This document shows positions 12,601 to 23,297 of a stretch of DNA of 64,000 bases, one piece after another. The notes beneath the pieces are model-generated. The model made no database searches. It saw only the letters and a program-made list of their open reading frames with translations, and had not been told where the DNA came from. Origin of the DNA: Solen grandis. Its lineage: Eukaryota; Mollusca; Bivalvia; Adapedonta; Solenidae. Both the position numbers and the translations under genes were made by a program. Each line of letters begins with the position of its first letter. The first letter of the stretch is position 1. Location: positions 53,794,901-53,858,900 of the forward strand of contig CM037790.1 in the NCBI GenBank assembly GCA_021229015.1, given 5' to 3'.

Positions 12601-15600
12601 TTACACACTTATTGTATCACACAAGGTTGGGCTGGGTCAGTTATACCCCCACCACACATAGTGAAGTGGATACTATGTAGGAATCATGCTCCTCACGTCC
12701 CATTCCGTCCTATTATGTCCTGTCCTACACTCACAAAACATTAAGTTAGGTGTATCTGGTGTTAATTATTTGTTCATATTTGAGTCAATGATTGATTCAG
12801 CGGACAAGAGAAGATAACTGTGTCAAGGATTTTGTAAAAATTATAGCCCTTTTTCTGTGTCAAAAGTGGTATTTTAGGGTATTAATCATCTTCTATGATA
12901 GTTTTAGTTATACCTGTTGCAAATATTTCATAGAATACAAAATTTTATTTTTTTATCAAATTAGTTTGTCAAATGTTAAATCTAGATTTGCTATTTCTAG
13001 GGAAGACATGACTGTCAGTGATCCCCCAGAACCTGTCAAACACGGCGACATTGTCCAGCTGGTTCATGGTATAACAAGCAGGGCTCTTAACAGGTGAGGT
13101 CATTTGGGGTCAAGGTCACTGGAATTTTGACCCTTTTCCCAGAATTTAAAGCAGCATTAACATTATGGTTCATAGCTTACTGTGAGCAAAAAAATACTTT
13201 GTAACTGATATTTATTAAGATTTTAAGAAACTTAGAGAGTACAGTTAATTAAGGTATACACACATGTATTACAGTCAGCTCTCGAAAGTTCGAACACCCT
13301 CGGGGGACAAAAAAATTGTTCGAATTTATGGTAGTGCGAATTTTCCAAAGTAAACAGAAACAAGAATGTTTGACATGCACCATAACATTTATCGCCGGTT
13401 TGTTGGCAATTTCATTTGTATATGCATTTAAAAACAAACTGGCCACACATACTAACATGTACTTGTGGAATATATCTGCAATTATATTGATAAAAAAATG
13501 AAAATAAAAAATGAAATTTTACGTGTTGAATTTATGTATCTGTATGTTCCATGTACGTCTTGTGTATACACATTATGCATGCCGATTGCGTGGGATAGGA
13601 TACACCAATGACGAACACATAATGAATCAATATTGTTATCGTCTCTATAATGGGTAAAATGCTACTAGAACGACAGGGAAGAGTTGTGCCTTAAAAGGCA
13701 TTAATAAAAAACCCATAAAATCTTGATTCATTAATTTATTTCACGAGACAGTTAAGACAACAAAAAATTATAATGTAGAAATACAGTACATTTAGAATGT
13801 TCTGCAACAGACAAGTTAACACATCAAGTCACAAATCAGTTTTAGTCATTCATCTTTTCAGACCATACAATATCTACTTCTTAAAGAAGTCCGTGATTGT
13901 CTTCTGCACGGTGATATTCTGTTGATATCTGGCCTTTAAGACGAGCTTGTGGATGCAATTAACAAGCTGATTAGTCACACACTTTACACTCACTTTACAC
14001 GCGGAACTAACATGAGCCAGTTGTCAATCAATTAACACGCGTCGCAACAAACACACTTACACATATGTCTTTGTTTACTATTCACACATTCGTCGGAGGT
14101 GTTAATTCGGGGTGCGATTAGGAATTCAAATTTACAGGTATAAATTACGTTGATTTAATTAGTCCCCTACCGGTGTTCACACCGGAGGGGACTATAGGTT
14201 TGCCCTCCGTCTGTCCGTCCGTCTGTCCGTCCGTCCGCCCTCATGGGAGGGTATTTGCGGGTTAAGGAAATTGGGTTAGGGTTAGTTTTATGGGGTTTCG
14301 GGAGTACAATTGGCACTTGTGGGCTGATTTGTTGCTTGTGGGGTGCAAATTACGGGGTGCAAAAGGGGCCAAAGATCAAAGGAAAAACCCCACAACGTCA
14401 CTCCCATGAGTTCGTCCGTCTGTCCGTCCGTCCGTCTGTCCGAGCCAACATACAAGAGTTATGAGCTTCATTTTGTAGTTGAAAAAAGAACAAAACCTCT
14501 TAAAATTTATTTTAGGAGCTATTTTTGCCATTTTAGGAGCTATTTTTGCATACGGACTTTGGCCCAGGGAAGGTTTAAGGGTTAGGGTTAGACTTAAATA
14601 TTAAATGTTGGTACGTCCGTCTGTCCGTCCGTCTGTCCGCTCAAATCTGGATCCCGCGATAACTTAATAACTAAGCAAGCTAACTTGATGAAACTTGGTA
14701 TATGACTAGATGGCAATGTGTAGATTATGCACGTCATTTTATTTTTGTTCTTCGACTAAAATTGTGGTTGCTATGGTAACGGAAATAGTGAAAATATGGC
14801 AAAAATGGGATCCCGCGATAACTAAGCAAGCTAACTTGATGAAACTTGGTATATGACTAGATGGCAATGTGTAGATTATGCACATCATTTTATTTTGTTC
14901 TTCGACTAAAATTGTGGTTGCTATGGTAACGAAATAGTGAAAATATGGCAAAAAATGGGATCCCGCGATAACTAAGCATTTTATTTTGTTCTTCACTAAA
15001 ATTGTGGTTGCTATGGTAACAGAAATAGTGAAAATATGGAAAAATGGGATCCCGCGATAACTAAGCAAGCAACTTGATGAAACTTGTATATGACTAGATG
15101 GCAATGTGTAGATTATGCACATCATTTTATTTTTGTTCTTCGACTAAAATTGTGGTTGCTATGGTAACGGAAATAGTGAAAATATGGTAAAAAATGGGAT
15201 CCCGCGATAACTAAGCAAGCAAACTTGATGAAACTTGGTATATGACTAGATGGCAATGTGTAGATTATGCACATCATTTTATTTTTGTTCTTCGACTAAA
15301 ATTGTGGTTGCTATGGTAACGGAAATAGTGAAAATATGGCAAAAAATGGGATTGATTACCATATTGAGTCAAGGTGGAGCCGGTAGGGGACTTTATGTGT
15401 TGCATACAACACCAGTTACTTGTTATACTGGGACCTCAGATCTTGTTCGAAAGTTCCAATTATCACGGTTCTGATTATCAGTACCCAAACATATGAATTT
15501 ATATAGGAATTCTGCCGGGACCAAGAAACGTGTTCGAAAAACATGTAGTGTTCCGAAAATCCGGATTCTAACTTTCGAGAGTCGACTGTATTACTTTTAG

Positions 15601-18600
15601 ATGAAATCAAAAATGCAATTAAGAGCAGAATACATGATGAAAGCATTTTAAGTTTTTAATATTCATGAAATAGATAATTTTGTAAAAGATCATGTATTGT
15701 TCACACATACAGGCCACATTAACATGGAAAGTTCACAAAATTTTATCTGTGCAAAAAATCAACTTTAATAGATAATATCAAACATGGAAGTATATGTACT
15801 ATATTATTTAAATTTTAAAATGAAGGGAAAAGAAAAAGTAATAAATATGACTGCAATTCTTTATTTTGTGGAATATCAATGAAGGCTTTCATGAGCTTGA
15901 CACTGGTACATGAATGTTTTATTACAGTCATGATGTTGCTGCCCCAATATCCCCTCAGCTACAAGAGGTCAGCTGTTATATCAACTACAATGTCTCCATG
16001 GACCCACAGAACTTGTGGAAAGTTGTAAGTGAACAGTAAACAGTAATTATTGTCTAAAAGTGTCATATCATCACAACTAATCGTCGTCTTCGTCATTTAC
16101 TGTGACCACTTTTTATGCCCCTGGATTGATAGATCGAGGCATAATGTTTTTGGTCTGTCTGGACAATTTTCAGGGTCCCGAAATATCTTCTTCTGTACTG
16201 TACTCTGTATACACTGATGGAAGGTTCTAACTGATCACTTTTCAAATTTCTGTTTTGACTTTGACTTTTGAGGGTAGCTTTACATCATAGATTACTGCTA
16301 TTGTAATTCGCAACCACTTTCAATGAAATTTTGCACATATTGTTCACCTTTCACAAATTAAAAACGATTGGTTAGAACTTTCTGACAGCGCATGTAAGTC
16401 ATATTTCTGAAATGTAGAATTTCCAAGTTCTGATATCCTGACAATATTTTCGTATTTTTTTTCTTATTTCATTCAAATTTTACTATCAAAACACAAGAAA
16501 ATAAATGTACATGAACTGGATTTTTGGTTAAAAAGAACCCCTCTATAATAGATCTCCACTGTACATAAGGAAATTAAATCATGTTCATTGGTGACCAAAC
16601 TTACTGTATAGATCCTTACAGGAGATTCTGAATCGTGACAGCGCCAACAGCAAGTGGGAGACGATCAAGAGCCAGATACGACTGATCCACATCACTACTA
16701 AACAGGCCCTCAAGGTAAGGGACATTTGTACAGAGTGTGGGCTTTGTCATTTCATAGTGCATGACTATGGCCTGCAGATGAAAGGTTAAATTGCAGAGCT
16801 GCAGATGAGTGACTGTATCAGATAGGTCACCAAGCTACAAATGAGTGACTGTAACAGACATATAACCAAAATGCAGATAAATAACTATCATGTAACATAT
16901 AAGTGAATTTTTCTACAGATGAGTGCCTGTATTACAGAAGAGTGACTTTACTAGAGTGTTGTGTGTATTCCAGTAAGCACTTTATTGATTGATAATTGGA
17001 GTGGTTATTGCACTTTCTTGTTTGTTTTTTTAAGATGAGTGGTAGTGAGGATAACAGTATCTTAAGTGGAATGTGTAGAGTTATTATTGGCTTTATTGTG
17101 AATTTGTGATACAGATGAGTGGAGTGAAACTTGCTTTATGGTGTTACAGATGAGTGGTAAGCAGCTGCCTGAGTGGGGGTTCAACCAGCTGGAGGTGGCT
17201 ACAGACAGACAGATACAGCAGGACAACACCATCTGGAATGTTGAGGAGCATCGCTACACACGCAGTTGGTTTAACTTTTAACCCTTTCCCTCATATAGAC
17301 TCATTTTGATGCACTCAATAGGTACCACATAAAGTCTGATCTGCAGAAAAACACAGTTAAACCTTACCAAATTTAACTACAAAAGCAGCGAACAGCATAA
17401 AACCTGATCAGCCTGCGAGTTACTCGCAGGCTGATCTGGTTTTATGTTGTTCGCATAGGTCTTTTCATGGTTTCCTCTATGAAGGAAAGGGTTAATCATA
17501 CCTCTGCTTCACAAATGAAAGTGGGGCTATACGGTCATTTCCGGTATTGTGAAAATTAACTACATCAACATATTGATGAATAAAATAATACAGTGGAGTA
17601 TTCATCACCTTCATTGATAGCTCAATATAAGATGACAAAAATGTTTAGTCATATTTGACTCACGACTAGCAGATAAATACATTACAGTCAGGGATTTCTT
17701 AAGTACTTTCAATACACCCTTTTAAATTTTTACATGGTATCCCCATGATCCAATTGGATGATCCTTTGACTTAATTTAATTTTTAAAATTGTAAGGTCTT
17801 TAAAAAATTTATGACTTGATGAATATTAATTAACTGAGCTTAAAATTGTATATGGAATCATGAATTCTTTTTTGCCAAATGGACTGTGAATAAACTGAGC
17901 TACAGTATTGTATTATTGTATGAGCAAACAGAAGAGGCCCTGATGAGACAGATCCTATAGGAGCTGTCTGATCTGGGTCTGCTCTGTTTGCCAGTGCATC
18001 AAAATGAGTCTATATGGAGTAAAGGGTTAATTAAGCCATTACATCATTCCAGACCCTGATAAGGACGGCCAGATAAAGGACCTGGCGTCTGCTGAGATGA
18101 TTCCCCTAAAACCCACCCACCTGTCATTCTGGGACAAGTTCTGGGAGCTGCAACTCAAGATGTTGTTCGGGGGCCCTGACGGGGAGATGGAACACAAGTA
18201 CAGCTCCTCTCCCTTAGACTGGCCCCTCATGTCCCGGAATGTGGCCTACTGGATGAGCAGCAGTAGTAATGTAAGATTTTTTTTTTACCCTTTTTAACTC
18301 GGCTGTAAGCGAAGGTGACACAAAGGGATCACTTCTCTGCCTTCTGTCTGTCTGTCTGACTGTCAAACTTCATCTGCCACACTTTTTCTGTCATGCTTCT
18401 TTCATCAGGTGACACATGTTCCATTGAAGGGATGGTGGAAACAGAATATTTTTTACTTTCTTTCTTTTAGTTTTACTCCATATGAAAAACAAAACAAACA
18501 AAAAAAAAACCTCCCTACATACCTACCCACTGAAGAGTGAGAGATGCAACTGCAAACCCTCAATTTTTTAATGATGAGTTTTATTTCTTAGACTGTGTAT

Positions 18601-20898
18601 GTTTTGTTTTTTCATGACAAAATCTGCCGTGCGCATTTAGTAAATGCAACTTAACTAACAAACTAATAATAGCCAATAATTGCAATTTGGTACCCTGCTT
18701 ACATTCTATGCACTGCAATAAAACAGGGACGCTGCTTACGTTAGCAACTGTATTACAGATATCACCTGACTGACACAGTGTACATGTATGTTTGTCTGTC
18801 TATACAGGCTCAGATTCATCTCCTTGGTAACGTAGCAGTGTGGGGGGTGGGGACAGTGTCTGTCCTCATATACTCTGTCCTCTTGGTCCTCTACATGCTG
18901 AGGAGGAGGAGGAATGTCTTCGATCTCACCTCCGGTAAGTTGGTGATAAAAAAAATGAAAAGAAAAGGTGACATTTTTTGTGTCACTTATTGTAAGCATA
19001 GGTGACATATAGGGATCATTGTGTCACATGCTGTAAGCAGAGATGACACATGACTTTTCCGTCGTCTATTTGTCACACTCTTTCCGTCACGCTTCAGCAG
19101 GTGACACGTGTTCCAGAGAACACTTTTGTTCTCCACAGTTGATTCTCATTTGATAAAAAGATAGATATGTAATTCTTTATTTCCTTAAAAAAAATATAAA
19201 TAAGTAGAACATAATAGGAAATGGCTACAAGAAATTTAATCATTCATTAATTTTCAGAATACATTTATCCCTTTTTATATTTCAATCTTTCAGATTATTT
19301 TTATAATTTGTAGTAATTTATCAATATTTAGAAAGAGGAGGTCTTTTTTCCCACCCAAACTGTTCATAAATTTGATTTGGATATAGATAGATTGCTGTAT
19401 TACAATTCTTGTTTTGGAATTTACCTGAGGTTCTCCCCTATAATCAACCTTGTCTTAAGTAGTCAAGAGAATAAGAAAACATGGCCACTTAGCACAAGTG
19501 TCTGCTAAATGGAAGTCAAATGTTTAATCAAGTTTTCATGGAATCCTTAATTTGGCTGCTTAAAAAAGGTTTAAATGTTTATAAAAATCTCACTCTATAA
19601 CCAATTTCATATCTGTAACCATTAATATATAACTAAAATTTGTCTGCAGACGAGTGGAACCACTTCCTGTTTGTGTGGGAGCTAGTTGTCGTGGGATACC
19701 TCCTTCACTTCCTGCCTCACTTCCTGACGGACAGGACTCTCTTCCTCCACCACTACCTCCCATGTGTGGTCTACAAGACGCTGACCACTGCAGCATTGGT
19801 CCAGCATTTACATCAGTGGTTGCAACGGTAAGTTTACATACCTTTTCTTTAAATTAAATTTAAATTTCCAAATTAGATGATTTCTGTATGAATAATTTTT
19901 CAACCTCACCCGAGCACATAATGAGCTGTCCATTGTCCGTCTCTCCATTACCTGTATCAACAATTGTTTCAAATGTCAACTCCTGAAGTTCCTACCAATG
20001 AAGGTATTGTTTCTCAGGTGAGCAACTTCAGGGCCATCTTGGCCTTCTCATTTTTAAATTTTCACTTCTGTAATACTCTCAATCTGACAGGTTGTGAGTT
20101 TTAATGCCATTAAGTGGTGGGGGGGGGGGGGCAAAAAACTTTAATGCTTATTTAAGCTTTTACCTCAAATAGTCATTTTTGATGAATTGACAAACTGAGC
20201 AGATGACAAACTGAGCAGACGACACACTGAGCAGATGACAAACTGAGCAGACCAAGATCAGACAGCTCCTTCCAGATGTTGTCTGATCAAGGTCTCTTTT
20301 GTTTGCTTTACAGTATTTTAGCTCAAATTCTACACAGTCTGCAGGATAAAGTTTCATTTCATGTTCTGAAAATTAATATTCAACATGTTGCACTTTAGGT
20401 TAAATGTTAATCACTAGTTATATAACTTAATATATTATTTGGTAAGATTTTCTTTTATGATTGGTTATGTATTCAGTTAGTATTATTACATCATTTCCTC
20501 TCAAATTTATTCAATGTATATGTATTACAAAAATGTATATGCAGTTCATGATCTCGAGTTGATATTCAGAATTGTTATAGTTGTCCATTTCCAAAGCTTG
20601 TCTAATTTTTATTTTATTGTGGATTTTAATCGTTTATCTCCCATCTGCTTTATTTTAACTGTTTATCTCCCATCTGCTTTATATATTGGTGTCTGAATTG
20701 TTGCTATGTAATTTCTTTTGCAGGATCCAGTATGGACCCATGATAGTCAACTATGTCATATTGACTCTTGTTTCCATAGCAACCTGGGTGTTTATCAAGG
20801 TCTCACTTGTCTCTTACGGCAGTGCAGATGTTACGGCAGAGCAGTTGGAATCTTTAAGATGGAGGGAAGGCTGGGACTTCCTTGTACATGAAATATAG
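3674..20898 (+). CDS. POMT1: Protein O-mannosyltransferase 1 (POMT1), complete, 18 coding exons
   Basis: Coding exons: 3674-3742, 4418-4548, 5609-5712, 6140-6190, 7632-7778, 8306-8414, 9302-9367, 9638-9731, 11153-11308, 11967-12199, 13001-13093, 15928-16024, 16622-16714, 17150-17264, 18053-18270, 18808-18934, 19650-19827, 20724-20898. All introns are GT-AG. The total of 2256 nt encodes 751 residues, close to the about 747 of human POMT1. The enzyme is a GT39 multi-pass ER membrane protein that, with POMT2, transfers mannose from dolichyl-phosphate-mannose to Ser/Thr of proteins such as dystroglycan. Visible hallmarks are the Asp-Glu pair in FDELHF (residues 68-73), [24 protein letters not shown], a MIR region with [18 protein letters not shown] and HDVAAP, then [20 protein letters not shown] and a C-terminus with [10 protein letters not shown]. 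These match POMT1 rather than POMT2. The start at 3674 follows an acceptor at 3663-3664, so a 5' exon exists upstream; an in-frame earlier ATG is possible. No frameshift or missing motif was seen. Confidence 0.97.
3848..4089 (+). mobile_element. TTAA-flanked MITE, copy 1 (POMT1 intron)
   Basis: Terminal inverted repeats CCCTTTCCCTCATA / TATGAGGGAAAGGG are bounded by TCAA (a mutated TTAA) on the left and TTAA on the right. The middle is a long near-perfect palindrome with arms GCGAACAGCATAAAAC and TTTTATGCTGTTCGC and a CTGCGAG/CTCGCAG core. There is no coding capacity. The TTAA target and CCCTTT terminus fit piggyBac-type mobilisation; this is inferred from the ends only. Confidence 0.85.
4806..4899. 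repeat. Inverted repeat in POMT1 intron
   Basis: GTATGTTGCTTTGAC (4806-4820) is the reverse complement, with one mismatch, of GTCAAAGCAACGTAC (4885-4899), with an AT-rich loop of 64 bases. It may be the remnant of a small palindromic MITE; no target-site duplication was recognised. Confidence 0.55.
5990..6128 (+). mobile_element. Family C Helentron-like short element, copy 1
   Basis: Begins TGTGTCATCTGCTGTAAGC, has GTCTGTCCGTCCATC units, then CAGCAGGTGACATGTGTGTTCC and ends ATGCTCTTGTTTTT. The full-family pattern is a 5' GTGTCACCTGCTG, a 3' CAGCAGGTGACAC, a GTGTTC/GAACAC hairpin and TCTTGTT. It ends about 11 bases before POMT1 coding exon 4 (6140). Confidence 0.75.
8660..9030 (+). repeat. 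146-bp tandem repeat in POMT1 intron with AGGTCA motifs
   Basis: The sequence CCTACAGCCTCCAA recurs at 8711, 8857 and 9003, giving a 146-bp period and about 2.5 units. Each complete unit carries TCAAGGTCACTGTGAC; in the first unit 8797-8810 is AGGTCACTGTGACC, a perfect inverted repeat of the nuclear-receptor half site with 3-bp spacing. Confidence 0.8.
9456..9545 (+). mobile_element. Family C element, copy 2 (3' truncated)
   Basis: Shows GTAAGCAGAGGTGACACATAG and CACACTTTTTCTGTCACGC in the same order as the other family C copies, but the terminal hairpin and TCTTGTT are missing. It lies in a POMT1 intron. Confidence 0.65.
10071..10995 (+). mobile_element. Family D Helentron-like element (POMT1 intron)
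   Basis: The 5' end is TATACGCCCGAAGG (10071-10084); its perfect inverse CCTTCGGGCGTATA is at 10954-10967. A hairpin CCGCT-GTC-AGCGG (10973-10985) and terminal CTCTTGTT (10988-10995) follow. Inside are a CGTC/CTGTC-rich run (about 10107-10168) and three tandem units of about 155 bp (about 10175-10680) with GTTCAAGGTCAAGGTCAC. No transposase is encoded, so the element is non-autonomous. Confidence 0.8.
13272..15588. mobile_element. Tigger/pogo-like DNA transposon remnant, split by a nested element
   Basis: Terminal inverted repeats CAGTCAGCTCTCGAAAGTT (13272 onward) and AACTTTCGAGAGTCGACTG (ending 15588) are flanked by TA on both sides (13270-13271, 15589-15590). TA targets and CAGT-type ends fit the Tc1/mariner-pogo group. 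No transposase frame remains. Family E (14160-15424) is inserted within it. POMT1 intron. Confidence 0.75.
14160..15424 (+). mobile_element. Family E Helentron-like element nested in the Tigger-like element
   Basis: The 5' end TAGTCCCCTACCGG (14160 onward) is followed by a hairpin with GGTGT/ACACC and a second GAGGGGACT. Its inverse CCGGTAGGGGACT lies at about 15380-15392, followed by a perfect GTGTTG-CATA-CAACAC hairpin (15397-15412) and terminal CTTGTT (15419-15424). GTCC/GTCT runs occur at 14207-14236, 14414-14440 and 14610-14640. An array of about 150-bp units (GATCCCGCGATAAC to GCAAAAAATGG) fills 14650-15350; one unit is shortened to about 88 bp. Confidence 0.8.
17278..17495 (+). mobile_element. 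TTAA-flanked MITE, copy 2, 13 bp from a POMT1 donor
   Basis: Same family as 3848-4089, with intact TTAA on both sides and a short internal deletion before the palindrome (the stretch containing CCTCATTTCCAGACCACTG is missing). It begins 13 bases after the end of POMT1 coding exon 14 (17264), so the exon's donor region abuts the left terminal inverted repeat. Confidence 0.88.
17930..18031 (-). mobile_element. Truncated relative of the TTAA MITE
   Basis: Read on the minus strand this begins TTAACCCTTTACTCCATATAG (inner copy of the same terminus), continues through GACTCATTTTGATGCACT as in the main family, then has a different palindromic core with arms GGCAAACAGAGCAGAC and GTTTGC. The opposite terminus is not recognisable. 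It ends 21 bases before the POMT1 exon starting at 18053. Confidence 0.6.
18301..18430 (+). mobile_element. Family C element, copy 3
   Basis: GGCTGTAAGCGAAGGTGACAC at the 5' side, repeated GTCTGTCTGTC, CACACTTTTTCTGTCATGC and a 3' CATCAGGTGACACATGTTCC. The terminal CTTGTT is not preserved. POMT1 intron. Confidence 0.65.
18978..19133 (+). mobile_element. Family C element, copy 4, with intact 3' hairpin
   Basis: The 5' segment is duplicated (TGTGTCACTTATTGTAAGC, then TGTGTCACATGCTGTAAGC). The 3' end has CAGCAGGTGACACGTGTTCC, a GTGTTC/GAACAC hairpin and TTTTGTT. POMT1 intron. Confidence 0.72.
20154..20315. repeat. Diverged MITE relative with 4 x 16-bp direct repeats
   Basis: The core AGATCAGACAGCTCC ... 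TGTCTGATC with flanking GTTTGC resembles the element at 17930-18031. Just before it are four consecutive 16-bp units of GACAAACTGAGCAGAT type at 20189-20204, 20205-20220, 20221-20236 and 20237-20252, differing by at most two bases. Confidence 0.65.
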
Positions 20899-22103
20899 CT
20901 TTAAGATTTAAGTTTATTTATATTTGTAAATAAGGTTTACATCTTGTAAAATCCTAGGTAGTTAAAGTTATTTTGGCATTCAAAGGCTTAGGTAATATTT
21001 ATTTTCACTTTCTTTCAGTTAAAATTTATACTAATCCTTAGTGGTTCCAAGGTTGGACCAGTACCTTGACACCTGGGAAGGTCATGGTAGATTCTGCCCC
21101 TACTCCCAAGGGGTTTCAAACCCACAACCTTCATATAGGAAGTCATACATGCTACCACAGAACAATGGTGAGGAATGAAGTTTTTCTATATACAGAACTA
21201 TATCTTGGCAGGCACAAGTTTGTTTTCATGGAATAGAACTATGAATATTGAATATATTGAATTTTGAAGAATTGTGTATATAAAAGGATATTTTGTTCTT
21301 TTCTGTTTTGTTTTTAATAATTATACTTTGTATGTAGATTTGATAACAAGTCTTGTTTGTCTTAATAATTTTCTGAATTGTTTTGGGAATGCCACTAATA
21401 TTAATATCAAGCACATGTTTTTGGATACAAATTGTTTTAATTATACCCCAACTTCAGTTTTTTCACGTTGCGTTGAATATGTTCCATCACTTAACCCTTT
21501 CCCTCATATAGACTCATTTTGACACACTCAATAAGTACCACATAAAGCCTGATCTGCAGAAAACCACAGTTAAACCTTACCAAATTTAATTACAAAATCC
21601 TCATTTCCAGACCACTGAGGAGCAGCGAACAGCATAAAACCTGATCAGTCTGTGAGTTACTCGCAGGCTGATCTGGTTTTATGCTGTTCGCATAGGTCTT
21701 TTCATGGTTTCCTCTATGAGGGAAAGGGTTAACTGGTCTTTGCCGAGCAGGTTATAAGGAGGAATATTTAACGGTCAAGTTATATCATTTTTTTTATAGA
21801 GATTTCATTATTCCTTTTATCTGGGACATTATGTCCCCTTCAAGTCATCAGAAACATGTTTGACTAATTCCGTTTCCATTACATCAAGCTGTTGAAAAAA
21901 AGGCAAGCAAAACATCATTTTAATTTATTATAGTCTGACAACTTTTTTAATATTGGTTTTTCAAAGATATGTTTTTAGCAAATATCATTCCCTTTCAAAA
22001 AAAATCTGTAACTTACAGTGTATAGATGCCAAAATGCATGTACCATGAAGTAGATTGTTTAGAACATTTTTGTACATTCATACCACTAATAACATTAAAT
22101 AAA
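20899..22103 (+). promoter_or_regulatory. POMT1: POMT1 3' UTR candidate with poly(A) signal
   Basis: After the stop the first canonical AATAAA on this strand that I found is at 22098-22103; a weaker AAATAA lies near 20925. If the distal signal is used, the 3' UTR is about 1.2 kb and includes a complete copy of the TTAA-flanked MITE (21491-21732), which would form a strong hairpin in the RNA. No transcript evidence is available. Confidence 0.4.
21491..21732 (+). mobile_element. TTAA-flanked MITE, copy 3 (POMT1 3' region)
   Basis: Complete copy with TTAA on both sides, the CCCTTTCCCTCATA terminus, the CCTCATTTCCAGACCACTG segment and the internal palindrome. It lies in the candidate POMT1 3' UTR. 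Confidence 0.88.
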
Positions 22104-22360
22104 GTTGCTGTGTTAATCATCTCATTTTCATTTCTCACCGAATCTCAGCTATTCAAGCATCAGAATAGCATAGTGATCTAGCAATTCTTAATTGTTTCAC
22201 TAAATATGTACAGTTTATATTATGCAAAGGTTTTGAGTGTGTTTATATTATGCAAAGGTTTATTGTTTTTATTACAAATTTTTATGTATAAGCACCAAAT
22301 CAGACTGATAGCAGTTTTTACAATATGTTTAATATCAAAAGTTGTCATTTCTAATAGTTC

Positions 22361-22614
22361 TGTTAATGTAAACAATTGAGCAATTTCTAAGTTATATAGA
22401 TGCCTAAGGTAATTGTAGCACATCTGTTTACCTTAATTTACACTTATTTCTGTTAATGCAAACAATTGGGCACTTTCTAAGTTGAATAGATGCCTTAGGT
22501 AATTGTAGCACATCTGTTTTACCTTAATTTACAACTATTTCTGTTAATGTAAACAATTGAGCACTTTCTAAGTTGAATAGATGCCTTAGGTAATTGTAGC
22601 ACATCTGTTTTACC
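22361..22614 (+). repeat. 90-bp tandem repeat, three units
   Basis: Units start at TGTTAATGTAAACAATTG (22361), TGTTAATGCAAACAATTG (22451) and TGTTAATGTAAACAATTG (22542), periods 90 and 91. Units contain AATAGATGCC and GGTAATTGTAGCACATCTG. The last unit is broken by the MITE at 22615-22856 and resumes after it with TTTACAACTTACAC. Confidence 0.88.
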
Positions 22615-22856
22615 CTAACCCTTTCCCTCATATAGACTCATTTTGACGCACTCAGTAGGTACCACATACAGCCTGATCTGCAGAAAGCCAAACTCAAACC
22701 TTACCAAATTTAATTGTAAAATCCTCATTTCGAAACCACTGAGGAGCAGCGAACAGCATAAAACCTGATCAGCCTGCGAGTTACTCGCAGGCTGATCTGA
22801 TTTTATGCTGTTCGCATAGGTCTTTTCATGGTTTCCTCTATGAGGGAAAGGGTTAA
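22615..22856 (+). mobile_element. TTAA-flanked MITE, copy 4, inserted in a tandem repeat
   Basis: Complete copy with left CTAA (one change from TTAA) and right TTAA. It interrupts the third unit of the 90-bp tandem repeat at 22361-22614: the flanks read TTTTACC before it and TTTACAACTTACAC after it, while the intact neighbouring units read ACCTTAATTTACA. Confidence 0.9.
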
Positions 22857-23197
22857 TTTACAACTTACACTTGACCTTGGTACAAGTATAAAACTATTAA
22901 AGTCAAAATTGTAGATGGGTTTGGTTTTAAACTTGTGTGACATATTTTCAGAAATTTTATTTTTTCATTATTTATTATTGTTTATCTAATCATAAGGACA
23001 ATATCAATATTTTAATATTTCTTTATTTTACTGAAAATACTGAAAAATTAGAAATTCAAAGAAAGTGGTTTGCAGTTTTTATGTTAATGGTGGGTATCAC
23101 ATAATCCAAATATCTCATGATTTTTATTGACATATGCAAGTGTTAACCTTTATATATATAGTTTACTTATTTTGTAATTAAAATCAAAAACAAACAA

Positions 23198-23297
23198 NNN
23201 NNNNNNNNNNNNNNNNNNNNNNNNNNNNNNNNNNNNNNNNNNNNNNNNNNNNNNNNNNNNNNNNNNNNNNNNNNNNNNNNNNNNNNNNNNNNNNNNN
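23198..23297. other. Assembly gap (100 N)
   Basis: One hundred unresolved bases; the round number suggests a gap of unknown size between contigs. Order and distance across it are therefore uncertain. Confidence 0.99.

Larger units (their letters stand above)
11967..17264 (+). other. POMT1: POMT1 luminal MIR region (coding exons 10-14)
   Basis: These exons encode about residues 310-519, the luminal MIR beta-trefoil region between membrane segments. Recognisable pieces are [120 protein letters not shown] and [11 protein letters not shown]. All three MIR blocks appear present. The donor at 17265 is GTTGGT, weaker than the other donors in the gene; reading through it gives a stop at 17279-17281. 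Confidence 0.93.
18053..20898 (+). other. POMT1: POMT1 C-terminal membrane part (coding exons 15-18)
   Basis: These exons encode about residues 520-751. They contain [43 protein letters not shown], a hydrophobic segment followed by four arginines ([10 protein letters not shown]), then hydrophobic segments around [26 protein letters not shown] and [19 protein letters not shown]. The protein ends [14 protein letters not shown] before a TAG at 20896-20898. The order and motifs are those of POMT1 C-terminal halves. Confidence 0.93.

Noticed and set aside
14270..14592. Telomere-like GGGTTAGGGTTAG at about 14273-14285 and 14578-14590
   Set aside because: Only two units each, inside family E; no array and no chromosome-end context.
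14739..15125. 128-codon minus-strand frame with internal repeats
   Set aside because: It is the translation of the family E tandem array; unit length happens to keep the frame open.
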